Under the pieces are notes generated by a model, which had not been told where the DNA came from, made no database searches, and was given only the letters and a program-made list of their open reading frames with translations. Positions 25,787-34,436 of a stretch of 64,000 bases of DNA are shown here, piece by piece. Source of the stretch: a bacterium (GTDB lineage: Bacteria; JACRDZ01; JAQUKH01). Both the position numbers and the translations under genes were made by a program. The number at the start of each line of letters is the position of its first letter. Position 1 is the first letter of the stretch. The stretch lies in contig JAQUKH010000005.1 in NCBI GenBank assembly GCA_028719205.1, positions 43,016-107,015 of the forward strand, given 5' to 3'.

Positions 25787-25815
25787 GTAAGGGCGTTAAA
25801 TTTAACGCCCCTGCT
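25787..25815. repeat. Palindrome overlapping the stop codon of the TPR gene
   Basis: GGGCGTTAAATTTAACGCCC (25791-25810) is a perfect 20-bp palindrome, flanked by GTAA and CTGC, a degenerate form of the GTAGGGGC/GCCCCTAC ends of 2041-2102. It supplies the last codons and the TAA stop (25802-25804) of the TPR gene. Confidence 0.55.
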
Positions 25816-26401
25816 TATTCAATTTTGCCTTAACCTTTTCTGCCCAGAGATGTTCAGGGTAAAGCTTTAAAAAATTTTCATAAGATTTTATTGCCTCAGT
25901 ATTAAGCCCTTCTAATTCATAACATAAACCTATATAATACTGCGCCTGCGGAGCTTCTTCTGAATCAGGATATTCAGTAAGTACGCGGTTAAAGCTGCCT
26001 CTTGCTTCTTTATAGTTCTTAAGGCCATAATCAATCAGTCCAATATTATAAATTGCCTTTACGTCCCAGTATGATCTAAATTGCGAATTAACTATCTTTT
26101 CAAAGTAGGATTTTGCATTTTCATATTTTTCCTGTTTATTCTGGCTATCTCCCAGGCTGAAATATATTCTCGGGACAACTATATTTTTTGATAACTCTTC
26201 CTGCGGATTAGGGTTTTCTTTATTAACCTCCCGCAGAACCTCATTTAATATTTTATCAGCCTCAGTATATTTCTTCTCAGAGACTAACTCATCTCCCTTT
26301 TCCAATTTTTCCCGAATTTCATCGGGTGTAAAACCTGACAATAAAATAAAACTGATCACTCCAATAAAAAATAATTTAACATTTTTACGGTTAGCATCCA
26401 T
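25802..26401 (-). CDS. Exported TPR protein (BamD/YbgF-like)
   Basis: 199 aa. The start at 26401 is chosen because GGGGGG lies 4 nt before it, and it gives a clean signal peptide (VKLFFIGVISFILLSGF); an in-frame start at 26440 adds 13 residues without SD. Tetratricopeptide repeats cover about 70-195, including QYYIGLCYELEGLNTEAI and YENFLKLYPEHLWAEKVK, the pattern of periplasmic assembly factors. It would bind proteins in the periplasm. It precedes the signalling kinase gene on the same strand by 46 bp. Confidence 0.8.
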   Translation of the reverse strand: MDANRKNVKLFFIGVISFILLSGFTPDEIREKLEKGDELVSEKKYTEADKILNEVLREVNKENPNPQEELSKNIVVPRIYFSLGDSQNKQEKYENAKSYFEKIVNSQFRSYWDVKAIYNIGLIDYGLKNYKEARGSFNRVLTEYPDSEEAPQAQYYIGLCYELEGLNTEAIKSYENFLKLYPEHLWAEKVKAKLNKQGR

Positions 26402-26497
26402 GATTCCCCCCATTTTCACCTGTAAAAACAAAACACCCATAATAGGATATTATACCTCAAGTAAAAATTATGTCAAGAACTGGTTTTTTTCGAAGAA

Positions 26498-26692
26498 TTA
26501 TGGACGGAATATCCAGAAGAAAAATAAAAAAATAGCGCTCATTTTTAAGAGGAGAAATATTATTTCAGTAACTTCATCTTGTTTGGTTTTAAATATCGGG
26601 CCTACCCGGACCTTTTTCACATTTTGCTTTATTTTTTTCTTTTTGAATATTTTTTTAAATTGCATCTTGAATTCATTATCGGAAAAGATCAA
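26498..26692 (-). CDS. Possible 64-aa basic membrane protein
   Basis: TTG start with AAAGG 4-5 nt upstream. A Lys-rich N-terminal half (KKIFKKKKIKQNVKKV) is followed by a C-terminal hydrophobic helix (FLLLKMSAIFLFFFWIF). It starts 8 bp after the mltG stop. Without it, 26402-26699 holds no gene. Small size and low-complexity composition limit confidence; I do not recognise a family. Confidence 0.4.
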   Translation of the reverse strand: MIFSDNEFKMQFKKIFKKKKIKQNVKKVRVGPIFKTKQDEVTEIIFLLLKMSAIFLFFFWIFRP

Positions 26693-26699
26693 TTTACCT

Positions 26700-27662
26700 T
26701 TATATCTTCTTCGAAATTTTTTTATATTTATTTTTAGCTGTTACATGTTCCTGTAATGTACGGCTGAATTCATGAGTTCCGTCCAGACGGGATACAAAAA
26801 ACAAAAAATCGCTCTTGGCAGGATTAAAAACACTCTCCAATGCGGATCTCCCGGGATTACCGATCGGCCCGGGCGGAAGTCCATAATGGAGATAAGTATT
26901 ATAAGGCGAATCTATCCTTAAATCATTATTATACAAACTGTTTTTATGCCTTCCAATAGCATACATAACCGTAACACACGATTCGAGTTTGATCTTTTTA
27001 CGCAAACGGTTAAGAAAAACAGAAGCAACCATTTTTCTGTCATTATTAGCCTCCTTTTCAACAATAGAGGCTAATATTACACATTCTCTCAGGTCTAAAT
27101 TAATTTCTTTATCCTTCCGGGCGGCCAGGGGTAAAATAATATTATTAAATTGTTCTCTCATGAGATCAATGATCTTCTGTTCACTTATACCTTTGTAGAA
27201 ATAATAAGTATCCGGGAACAAAAAGCCTTCTTCTTTATTACTTAACGCGACAAATTTTTCTTTATCTACTAATTTTAAACTTGCCAAAAGTTCCGCTATC
27301 TCAACATTCGTATAACCCTCGGGTATGGTTATCCTTATCCCCTTAATTTCACCCAGATGGACTTTTTTTAAAACTTCCTTTGTTGATAAAGGTGAAAAAA
27401 ATTCATATTCCCCGGCCAGAAGGCTTGAATCCCAGCCCGTTATTTTCAGAAAAACTCTGGTAATAAATTCATTTCTGATAATTCGGTTGGATTTTAATAT
27501 TTTTATGATCTCTCTTGCTGAAACAGACTGGGGAATGGTTATTATTATTGACTTATTTCCTTCGACAAAATCAAACGGGGAATAAATATCATAAAAATAT
27601 GATCCCGCGAATAGAATAATTATTACTGAACAAAATATTAATATTTTAGTTTTCATCGTCAT
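26700..27662 (-). CDS. mltG: Endolytic murein transglycosylase MltG
   Basis: 320 aa of the YceG/MltG family. One N-terminal membrane helix (about 5-23) anchors it in the inner membrane; the LysM-like and catalytic part faces the periplasm and cuts nascent glycan strands to end elongation. ASIVEKEAN carries the catalytic Glu, followed by the family stretches SVFLNRL and GLPPGPIGNPG. Its start overlaps ruvX by 17 bp, a common pairing (ruvX-mltG). Confidence 0.94.
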   Translation of the reverse strand: MTMKTKILIFCSVIIILFAGSYFYDIYSPFDFVEGNKSIIITIPQSVSAREIIKILKSNRIIRNEFITRVFLKITGWDSSLLAGEYEFFSPLSTKEVLKKVHLGEIKGIRITIPEGYTNVEIAELLASLKLVDKEKFVALSNKEEGFLFPDTYYFYKGISEQKIIDLMREQFNNIILPLAARKDKEINLDLRECVILASIVEKEANNDRKMVASVFLNRLRKKIKLESCVTVMYAIGRHKNSLYNNDLRIDSPYNTYLHYGLPPGPIGNPGRSALESVFNPAKSDFLFFVSRLDGTHEFSRTLQEHVTAKNKYKKISKKI

Positions 27663-28086
27663 TTTGCCGGAAGGTAGATTTAAGGCTGTCTAGGTATCCC
27701 TGTAAGATCAAAACCGCGGATAATTGATCTACGAATTTTTTTCTATCTTTTCTTGAAACATCCCCGCCTATAAGAACATTATTTGATTCTTTGGAAGTGA
27801 ACATTTCATTCCATTCATAAACCGGTATTATTATTTTCCCTTTAATAAAAGCAATAAATTCTTTAACTTTAAGGGTTTGCGGAGTCTCCTCACCCTTAAG
27901 ATTTTTCGGCAGGCCTATAACTATTCCGTCAACTAAATGTTCGTTTATTATCCTTTGCAATTCGGAAACCGCGTTGCTCCATGAAAGATTCTCAAGTGTC
28001 TTCAGTTTTCCCGCTATAATTCCCAGTTGATCAGAAATTGCCAGGCCAATCCTCTTTTCTCCGTAATCTATTCCTAAATAACGCAT
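27646..28086 (-). CDS. ruvX: Putative Holliday junction resolvase YqgF/RuvX
   Basis: 146 aa, normal for the family. RNase H-like fold with the DYGEKRIGLAISD motif at the N-terminus (first catalytic Asp), IVIGLPKNLKGEETP in the middle, and a conserved Asp near DQLSAVLILQGYLD. Members act on Holliday junctions and in 16S rRNA processing. Overlaps mltG by 17 bp. Confidence 0.92.
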   Translation of the reverse strand: MRYLGIDYGEKRIGLAISDQLGIIAGKLKTLENLSWSNAVSELQRIINEHLVDGIVIGLPKNLKGEETPQTLKVKEFIAFIKGKIIIPVYEWNEMFTSKESNNVLIGGDVSRKDRKKFVDQLSAVLILQGYLDSLKSTFRQNDDEN

Positions 28087-28105
28087 ATTTTTTGTATTAA
28101 TTAAA

Positions 28106-28852
28106 TTAATTGGCTGTAATCGGGCCTTTTGAGCTCCCGGTTATAAATTGCTTGATTACGGGATCGGTTGTACTTTTTATCTCATCCGGCGTCCCGTAAA
28201 AAATTACCTTTCCTTCATAAAGCATCGCTATCCTGTCGGCAATTTTGTAAGCGCTCCTCATATCATGGGTAACAGTTACTGACGTGACATTAAGGCTTCT
28301 ATTGAGATCACTGATCAAGCTGTCGATCGCGTCTGCCATAATAGGATCCAAACCTGTCGTAGGTTCATCATAAAGCACTATTTCCGGATTTGTGGCGATA
28401 GCCCTTGCTAATCCGACTCTCTTTCTCATACCGCCGGATAATTCGGAAGGGCTCAATTTCTCAACCCCGGGTAATCCTACTAACTTTAATTTTTCAGCTA
28501 CGATCTGGTCAATAAATTCCCTTGGATATTTTTTCTGTTCATTTAATCCGAAGGAAACATTTTCTCCCACGGATAAAGAATCAAACAACGCCGCGCCCTG
28601 GAACAGCATGCCGAACTTTCGCCTGAAATTATTTAATTCCCGTTCTTTAAGGCCTGATATATCAACACCGTCAATAAGGATCTGCCCTTTATCAGACTTC
28701 ATGATCCCGATTATCAATTTCAGCAAAATACTTTTTCCACAACCGCTTCTTCCAATAATTACTACGGATTCACCCTTTTTTATTTCCAGATTTACGCCGT
28801 TTAAAACTTTTTTTTCATCAAAATTCTTATAAGCTTCAGAGATCTTTATCAT
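28106..28852 (-). CDS. ABC transporter ATP-binding protein, MlaF type
   Basis: 248 aa, a complete ABC ATPase: Walker A GRSGCGKS (about 34-41), Q-loop LFQGAALFDSL, signature LSGGMRKRV, Walker B EIVLYDEPTTGLDP and H-loop TVTHDM. The LSGGMRKRVGLARA and AALFDSL wording is typical of MlaF, which powers phospholipid movement between the two membranes. The usual partners mlaE and mlaD are not adjacent in this window, so partner genes must lie elsewhere. Overlaps alr by 4 bp. Confidence 0.85.
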   Translation of the reverse strand: MIKISEAYKNFDEKKVLNGVNLEIKKGESVVIIGRSGCGKSILLKLIIGIMKSDKGQILIDGVDISGLKERELNNFRRKFGMLFQGAALFDSLSVGENVSFGLNEQKKYPREFIDQIVAEKLKLVGLPGVEKLSPSELSGGMRKRVGLARAIATNPEIVLYDEPTTGLDPIMADAIDSLISDLNRSLNVTSVTVTHDMRSAYKIADRIAMLYEGKVIFYGTPDEIKSTTDPVIKQFITGSSKGPITAN

Positions 28853-29973
28853 ATATATTCCTTTTCAGCATTCATGCCAAACCGGCAGGTTATCTCATAA
28901 TTGATTGTCCCGCTTTTTTTAGCTATTTCTTCAGCGGTAATTATCGCCCTGCCCTGCCTGCCCATAAGCACAACCTCTTCTCCCCGTTCAGGTTCTGCCT
29001 TACCAAGATTAACCAAAAGGCTATCCATACAGATCGTACCCGTCTGGGGATATTTTTTCCCTCTAAAAATAATTTCAGTTTTATTGGATAGAACCCGGCT
29101 GTATCCATGCGAATATCCTATCGGAAGCGTGGCAATAACCGCCTTCTTTGTCAGATGATATGTATGATTATAACTCAGGCCGCATCCTGCTTTAACTTCC
29201 TTCGCAAAAATTATTCTCGACTTCAAACTCATAACCGGTTTCAGGGATATTTTTTTCGGATATTCTTTCGCATCATCAGGATAAAGGCCGTAAAGTATCA
29301 CTCCCGGCCGCACTAAATTGAAATGCGAGTCAGGATAATTCAGTATACCGGCGCTATTAGCCATATGCCGGCAGGGAATATGAATACCCTTATTTTCAGA
29401 CCCCTTAATTAAATTCTTAAATAATCTTAATTGTTTTTCTGAAAAATCATTATCGCTGTGCGCTTTAGCAAAATGTGAAAAAACACCTTCAATTTTTAAG
29501 TTTTTAAGATTTTTAATTTTTTCAACAAATTCCCAAAAAGAATCTAATGAAACACCAAGCCGTCCCATTCCCGTGTCAACTTTTATATGTACAGGATATG
29601 ATTTATTTCTTTTTTTTGATATTTGATCTAATTTTTTCGCGAAATCCAGAGTTAAAACAGTCGGAGTAAGATGAAAATCAATAATTTCCTGCGCCTCTTC
29701 AGGAAAAGACGGCTGTAAAAGAATAATGGACCCGGGTATCCCTGCCTGGCGAAGTTGTTTTCCTTCTTTTAAGTTAGCCACGGCAAACTTGCTTACTCCG
29801 TTATCAGCCAAAGTTTCAGCTATTTTTTCAGCTCCGTGCCCGTAAGCGTCTGCTTTAACAACAGCGCAGATTTCAACCTTTGGGGCGACTACTCTTCTCA
29901 CTTCATTAAGATTATGAACTAACGCCGATAAATCAATCTCTACCCAGCTATATTCCATTTTGTTTATCATCAA
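28849..29973 (-). CDS. alr: Alanine racemase
   Basis: 374 aa, PLP fold-type III. Converts L- to D-alanine for peptidoglycan. The cofactor Lys is in VVKADAYGHG (about 39-46), and GYSHGY and ICMDS (the C-terminal loop) are present. The start overlaps the dnaB stop by 4 bp; a downstream in-frame ATG (MEYSWVEID) would also fit the family N-terminus, so the true start could be 15 bp later. Confidence 0.95.
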   Translation of the reverse strand: MMINKMEYSWVEIDLSALVHNLNEVRRVVAPKVEICAVVKADAYGHGAEKIAETLADNGVSKFAVANLKEGKQLRQAGIPGSIILLQPSFPEEAQEIIDFHLTPTVLTLDFAKKLDQISKKRNKSYPVHIKVDTGMGRLGVSLDSFWEFVEKIKNLKNLKIEGVFSHFAKAHSDNDFSEKQLRLFKNLIKGSENKGIHIPCRHMANSAGILNYPDSHFNLVRPGVILYGLYPDDAKEYPKKISLKPVMSLKSRIIFAKEVKAGCGLSYNHTYHLTKKAVIATLPIGYSHGYSRVLSNKTEIIFRGKKYPQTGTICMDSLLVNLGKAEPERGEEVVLMGRQGRAIITAEEIAKKSGTINYEITCRFGMNAEKEYI

Positions 29974-31322
29974 CCATTCTCTTCCTGATGTGATAAATTT
30001 TCAAATTTAGTGTATTCTTTAATAAAAGTCAACTCCACGCTTCCAATAGGCCCGTTTCTTTGTTTACCTATTATTATTTCGGCAATATTTTCAATTTCTG
30101 GAGAAGGTTCATCATCATAGTATTCTTTCCTGTAAATAAAAATAACAAGGTCGGCATCCTGTTCGATCGAACCAGATTCCCTTAGATCCGACAACTGGGG
30201 TTTATGGTCAGTTCTTGACTCCACTGCACGGCTAAGCTGTGATAAAACCATTACAGGTACATTTAATTCTTTTGCTAATGCCTTTAAGGAACGGCAAATA
30301 TTAGTAATTTCCTGCTGCCTGTTTTCTGTCCTTCTCGCGGACTGCATAAGTTGTAAATAATCCACAATGATCAAACCTACATTTTGAGTGCTCATTAACC
30401 GCCGGGCCTTGATCCTCATCTCTAATTCCGACATCATTGAACTGTCATCAATATATATAGGTGCCTCCGCCAATTTTCCGCCCGCGATCGTTAATTTCGG
30501 CCAATCAGAGTCCCTTATAAATCCGGAACGGACATCATGAGCATTGACCCTTGCCTCCGCACAAAGCAAACGCTGAACTAATTGTTCACGCGACATTTCA
30601 AGGCTGAAAATTGCTACAGGGATTTTTTGTTCCACAGCTATATTCTGCGCCATTGTTAAACATAAACTGGTTTTCCCCATTGACGGACGGCCGGCTACAA
30701 TGATCAGATCTCCTTTGTGTAAACCGGCTGTTAACATGTCAAATTTTGGGAAACCTGTTGATACCCCGGTAACATACTCTTTCCGCTGATACATCTTTTC
30801 AATATTATCAAAGGTCCCTTTTAAAATATCTTTTACAGCAACAAAGCCCTGCTTCATTTTTTCTTTTGAAACATCTAAAATAAGGCGTTCTGCATTTTCT
30901 AATATTGAATCAGTTTCCTTTTCATCAGATAAGCTTTCAGACATTATATGCCCCGCGGCATTAATGAGTTCCCGAAGAGTTGATTTTTCCTTAACAATTT
31001 TAGAATGGTGTTCCACATTGGCAGTCGTATCAGTATTCTCTAAAATAGCGGTAAGCGCGGCCGCGCCGCCGATCTCCTCCAATAAATTATTTTTACGCAG
31101 GTTCTCAGTTAAAGTTATCAGGTCAACAGGCTGATTTAGTTCATAGAGTTCAACAATGGCAGAAAAGATCTTACGGTGAGCGATCCGATAGAAATCATTT
31201 TCTTTTAAGATCTCTAATACTTTTCCCATAGCCTCAGGATCAAGTATCATCGATCCGATGACTGCCTGTTCCGCCTCATAATTTTGAGGAAGCTTTTCAA
31301 AATTCGCCTCGGAGGTTTTCAT
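29970..31322 (-). CDS. dnaB: Replicative DNA helicase
   Basis: 450 aa, normal for DnaB. An N-terminal domain (PQNYEAEQAVIGSM) and a RecA-like C-terminal domain with Walker A GRPSMGKT (about 217-224), Walker B IIVDYLQLM and DLRESGSIEQDAD. Unwinds DNA at the replication fork as a hexamer. An extended -10 lies upstream (31360-31368). No intein is present. Heads the unit dnaB-alr-mlaF-like. Confidence 0.97.
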   Translation of the reverse strand: MKTSEANFEKLPQNYEAEQAVIGSMILDPEAMGKVLEILKENDFYRIAHRKIFSAIVELYELNQPVDLITLTENLRKNNLLEEIGGAAALTAILENTDTTANVEHHSKIVKEKSTLRELINAAGHIMSESLSDEKETDSILENAERLILDVSKEKMKQGFVAVKDILKGTFDNIEKMYQRKEYVTGVSTGFPKFDMLTAGLHKGDLIIVAGRPSMGKTSLCLTMAQNIAVEQKIPVAIFSLEMSREQLVQRLLCAEARVNAHDVRSGFIRDSDWPKLTIAGGKLAEAPIYIDDSSMMSELEMRIKARRLMSTQNVGLIIVDYLQLMQSARRTENRQQEITNICRSLKALAKELNVPVMVLSQLSRAVESRTDHKPQLSDLRESGSIEQDADLVIFIYRKEYYDDEPSPEIENIAEIIIGKQRNGPIGSVELTFIKEYTKFENLSHQEENG

Positions 31323-31359
31323 AAATTACATCCTTATAAAAATAACTTTTTAAAGAAAT

Positions 31360-31368
31360 AGTATATCA
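31360..31368 (-). promoter_or_regulatory. Extended -10 promoter of dnaB
   Basis: Minus-strand TGA-TATACT (TATACT at 31360-31365), predicted start about 31353, roughly 30 nt before the ATG. The -35 is weak, as is usual for extended -10 promoters. Confidence 0.4.
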
Positions 31369-31440
31369 CAAATGTCAAGATTATTTTATCTCTAATTTAA
31401 ACAAAACAAAAATATATTTAATAATTTATCCATTAATATC

Positions 31441-31449
31441 TGATATAAT
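31441..31449 (+). promoter_or_regulatory. Extended -10 promoter of the exported 381-aa protein
   Basis: TGA-TATAAT (31441-31449). Predicted start about 31456, so the leader to the GTG at 31465 is very short and begins inside AAAGGAGG. Confidence 0.45.
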
Positions 31450-31464
31450 TAAAAAGGAGGCAGT

Positions 31465-32610
31465 GTGCGTTATTCTCCTTATATTATTTTAATAACTGTT
31501 TTATATTGTTTAAATTTATTGTCTGCCGGCATAACCTGCGCGCAATCTTCAGATAATAGAAACTCATATGATAGTTCATCGCAATATGTTTTAAATATAT
31601 TGACCGGAAAGGCCTGGGAAAGAGATAAAACAGATGAAGAAGATTTTATTGAAAATATTGAATTTGGACAGGGGTGGCTGTATTTCAAAGGTAAATATAG
31701 CGGAATTATCCGCAAGGATATTAACCAAATAGATATTAAAAATAACCGGTATATTAATTTCAATTTTGTAAACAGCGATTTTGAAAAAATTAATAAAAGC
31801 GATTATGGATCAAATGTATATAGCATTAATATTAAGCTCATCAATTCGGATGGCGAAATAGTTGTGGAAAAATATATAGAGTTTCCAAGCGATATTGAAG
31901 AAAATCTTGTTTCTGTCAACCTGCGTGAATTCTCCCATTTTATCAATACGAATACAATAATAAATAAATTTATTATTTCCAATCCTACATATCCGGGAAA
32001 ATGGGGTTTTAAAGAGATAACTATTACTCAAAAACCCGCAGGTTCTTTGCTCCGGTATGACGGATATGGTTACGCGCCGGAAGAGAGTGAGGGAACATCA
32101 TTGATACCCCAGCCTTTTATATCTAAAAATGTGATCGATCAATATAATAACCTTATTATGGAAGGAGATATTCATCCGAGAGAAGGAACTGTATATGATG
32201 ATGATGGCGGAATTATTTCATTATTTGGATATGAAATGCCGGTTTCATCCGGCGGATGGCTGGATATTGTTATACCCGATGATCTTGTTATTAATATTAA
32301 AGAAAATCCCATAATGTCTCTGGATGTAAAAACAGAAGCAGATCTTTTTAATTTTAATATTATGGCCAGGAATACAGACGGAGAGCTCATTATCGGCGGC
32401 AATAATGACAATAAAGCGCTTGTTGAAATCCAAAACACGAAAAAGGAATGGGAAAATTATAAAATAAATCTTGGAGAAAAAATCTCGAATAAAATATCAA
32501 ATACTAAGATCAAATCAATAAGGTTTTACGATCTGGAAGTAAAAACCAAAGGCGAAAAAATCAAAAATTATTATGAAATAAAATTATCAGGTTTACATTT
32601 TGAAAAATAA
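31465..32610 (+). CDS. Exported beta-rich protein, unknown family
   Basis: 381 aa, GTG start fixed by AAAGGAGG four nt upstream. A signal peptide (IILITVLYCLNLLSAG, cleavage near TCAQS) is followed by two similar beta-sandwich-like halves (about 40-195 and 205-380), each with a pattern of FEKGWLY--KG, NFNFVNSD and FIISNP-type strands. This layout resembles periplasmic filament or sugar-binding beta-sandwich proteins such as spirochaete FlaA, but I cannot confirm it. It stands alone between two minus-strand operons and ends at a shared terminator. Confidence 0.6.
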   Translation: MRYSPYIILITVLYCLNLLSAGITCAQSSDNRNSYDSSSQYVLNILTGKAWERDKTDEEDFIENIEFGQGWLYFKGKYSGIIRKDINQIDIKNNRYINFNFVNSDFEKINKSDYGSNVYSINIKLINSDGEIVVEKYIEFPSDIEENLVSVNLREFSHFINTNTIINKFIISNPTYPGKWGFKEITITQKPAGSLLRYDGYGYAPEESEGTSLIPQPFISKNVIDQYNNLIMEGDIHPREGTVYDDDGGIISLFGYEMPVSSGGWLDIVIPDDLVINIKENPIMSLDVKTEADLFNFNIMARNTDGELIIGGNNDNKALVEIQNTKKEWENYKINLGEKISNKISNTKIKSIRFYDLEVKTKGEKIKNYYEIKLSGLHFEK

Positions 32611-32623
32611 CAGTTAAAAACAA

Positions 32624-32658
32624 ATAGGGAGAAGGCTGTATTTGCACCATCTCCCTAT
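32624..32658. terminator. Terminator between convergent transcripts
   Basis: ATAGGGAGA (32624-32632) pairs with TCTCCCTAT (32650-32658), 17-nt loop, with ATTTTA after. Located 14 bp past the plus-strand gene and 27 bp before the end of rplI, so it can serve both. Confidence 0.6.
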
Positions 32659-32684
32659 ATTTTATCTGATTTTTTCTTTAACTA

Positions 32685-33128
32685 TTATTCTTTTACAACT
32701 GAAACTTTAATATTGCAGACAACATCTTTATGAATTTTATATGGTAGAGTATGAACGCCCAGTGTTTTTAAAGGTTCATCCAGATGGATGTCTCTTTTAT
32801 CGATAACAACACCCTGCGCTTCTAAAGCCTCCTGTATATCAGCCGAAGTGACAGATCCGAATAATTTATCCTCTTCGCCGCATTTTCTGGTTATTGTTAA
32901 AGTTAAACTTTCTATTTTGCCGGCTAAAGTTTTCGCGTCTTCAACTTTTTGCTTGTCAAGTTTCTCGTAGCGGGCTTTTTCCGCTTCATAAACTTTAATG
33001 TTAGAAGGAGTTGCGACTAAAGCTAATTTTTTTGGTAATAAAAAATTCCTTGCATACCCTTCCTTAACCTCAAGGACTTTTCCTCTGTTGCCTAATTTTT
33101 CAACATCTTGTATAAGTATGACTTTCAT
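32685..33128 (-). CDS. rplI: Ribosomal protein L9
   Basis: 147 aa, normal. Starts KVILIQDVEKLGNRGKVLEV, followed by GYARNFLLPKKLA, both hallmarks of the L9 N-terminal domain; a central helix and the C-terminal domain follow. Binds 23S rRNA. Last gene of rpsF-ssb-rpsR-rplI. Confidence 0.97.
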   Translation of the reverse strand: MKVILIQDVEKLGNRGKVLEVKEGYARNFLLPKKLALVATPSNIKVYEAEKARYEKLDKQKVEDAKTLAGKIESLTLTITRKCGEEDKLFGSVTSADIQEALEAQGVVIDKRDIHLDEPLKTLGVHTLPYKIHKDVVCNIKVSVVKE

Positions 33129-33141
33129 TGATCCTCCTGAC

Positions 33142-33435
33142 CTATTCTGCTACAAATGGTAATATTGAGATATCTCTGGCCTTTTTTATTGCCGCTGTGA
33201 TCTTACGTTGATGTACAGCGCAGCTGCCGGATATTCTTTTAGGAATAATTCTTCCTCTCTCAGACACAAAACTCCTAAGACGGTTTACGTCTTTATAATC
33301 TATTGTCCAATCCGGATTTGTACAAAATTTGCAAATTTTAGGCTTTACAATTATCTTAGCCTTCTTTAATTTCGCATTTTTTGCATCTTTAGAATTTTTT
33401 GAATTTCTTGAATTTGTATTTCTTTCCATAAACAT
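33142..33435 (-). CDS. rpsR: Ribosomal protein S18
   Basis: 97 aa. Core CKFCTNPDWTIDYKDVNRLR, then ISGSCAVHQRKITAAIKKAR matches S18. Has a CxxC (36-39) that marks the zinc-type form, and a low-complexity NSRNSKNSKDAKNAKLKK N-terminus. Part of the 30S platform with S6. Confidence 0.95.
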   Translation of the reverse strand: MFMERNTNSRNSKNSKDAKNAKLKKAKIIVKPKICKFCTNPDWTIDYKDVNRLRSFVSERGRIIPKRISGSCAVHQRKITAAIKKARDISILPFVAE

Positions 33436-33453
33436 ATTAAAGCACCTCCCCGA

Positions 33454-33891
33454 TTAAAATGGCACATCTCCATCATTGTTTTTTAAATCATCCGTTTCTT
33501 CTTTAAAACTATCAGCAAAATCATTGTCGCTGGAAGCTGATTGCGGTAATTTTCCTAAAAATTCGATTTTATCGGCAACTACTTCAAGATTACTTCTCTT
33601 TTGCCCGTCTTCTGTTTCCCAAGACCTGCTCTGGAGCCGGCCCTCAACAAGTACAGGGCTTCCCATTTTAAGGTATTCTCCGCAAAGTTCAGCCAGTTTT
33701 CTCCATGCCACAATATTCACATAACAAACCTCTTCTTTTTTCTCTCCGGAGGTCGTTTTGTATAAACGATTAACCGCGATCCTGAAATTTACCACTGCTG
33801 TCCCGCTTGGCACAAAACGCAATTCAGGATCTCTGGTTAAACGCCCTATCAAAAAAACCCTGTTTAACGTTCCTAATCTTAAGTCGGCCAT
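33454..33891 (-). CDS. ssb: Single-stranded DNA-binding protein
   Basis: 145 aa. OB fold (about 7-110) with LNRVFLIGRLTRDPELR and FRIAVNR, then an acidic tail ending DGDVPF, the conserved C-terminal tip that recruits repair and replication proteins. Lies between rpsF and rpsR as in many bacteria. Confidence 0.96.
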   Translation of the reverse strand: MADLRLGTLNRVFLIGRLTRDPELRFVPSGTAVVNFRIAVNRLYKTTSGEKKEEVCYVNIVAWRKLAELCGEYLKMGSPVLVEGRLQSRSWETEDGQKRSNLEVVADKIEFLGKLPQSASSDNDFADSFKEETDDLKNNDGDVPF

Positions 33892-33924
33892 TTTCTTCCC
33901 CTGTCTTACCGATATTATAATAAT

Positions 33925-34212
33925 TTATTCCACTTTTGTAACTAAATGTCTGATGATACTATCGTTCAATCTGAAATTCCTAACAAGCTCATCTAAAGTC
34001 TTTGCTTCACAGTTGATCTTCATAAAAACATAGTTTCCTTTACCTTCTTTTTCGATAATAAAAGATAATTTCCGCCTGCCCCACTTTTCAATAGTTTCAA
34101 TTTTGCCGCCAGTGGAAATCACTATCTGCTGGAACTTGTTAATTATTTCTTCTGCCTCTTCATCTGTCTTGTTATGATTAATAATATAAATTACTTCATA
34201 ATTTCTCAACAC
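33925..34212 (-). CDS. rpsF: Ribosomal protein S6
   Basis: 95 aa, normal. Begins LRNYEVIYII and contains WGRRKLSFIIEKEGKGNYV, the S6 rRNA-contact region. GTG start, seven nt after GGGAGG. First gene of the operon, behind a canonical promoter (34280-34308). Confidence 0.95.
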   Translation of the reverse strand: MLRNYEVIYIINHNKTDEEAEEIINKFQQIVISTGGKIETIEKWGRRKLSFIIEKEGKGNYVFMKINCEAKTLDELVRNFRLNDSIIRHLVTKVE

Positions 34213-34279
34213 CGATCACCTCCCTGAACTTTACAAAAATATTTTTTTATGTAAATCCATTTATTATTGAAAAAGACAT

Positions 34280-34308
34280 ATTATATATAAAATTATTTCA
34301 TTTAGCAA
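34280..34308 (-). promoter_or_regulatory. Sigma-70 promoter of rpsF-ssb-rpsR-rplI
   Basis: Minus-strand TTGCTA (34303-34308), 17-bp spacer, TATAAT (34280-34285). Predicted start about 34273, giving a 60-nt leader before the GTG. Confidence 0.7.
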
Positions 34309-34398
34309 GAAATATTTTATTTTTTTTTAAATTAAAGTCTGTTTATTTTAAACCGATAATGTCTTAGAATTTAATTATTATATTATTTAAAAAAAACA

Positions 34399-34427
34399 TT
34401 GTAAAAAATTTAATATTAAAATATAAT
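34399..34427 (+). promoter_or_regulatory. Promoter of parA, predicting a nearly leaderless mRNA
   Basis: TTGTAA (34399-34404), 17-bp spacer, TATAAT (34422-34427). The start would fall at about 34434, only 3 nt before the ATG at 34437, and there is no ribosome-binding site. Confidence 0.6.
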
Positions 34428-34436
34428 CTAAACAAA

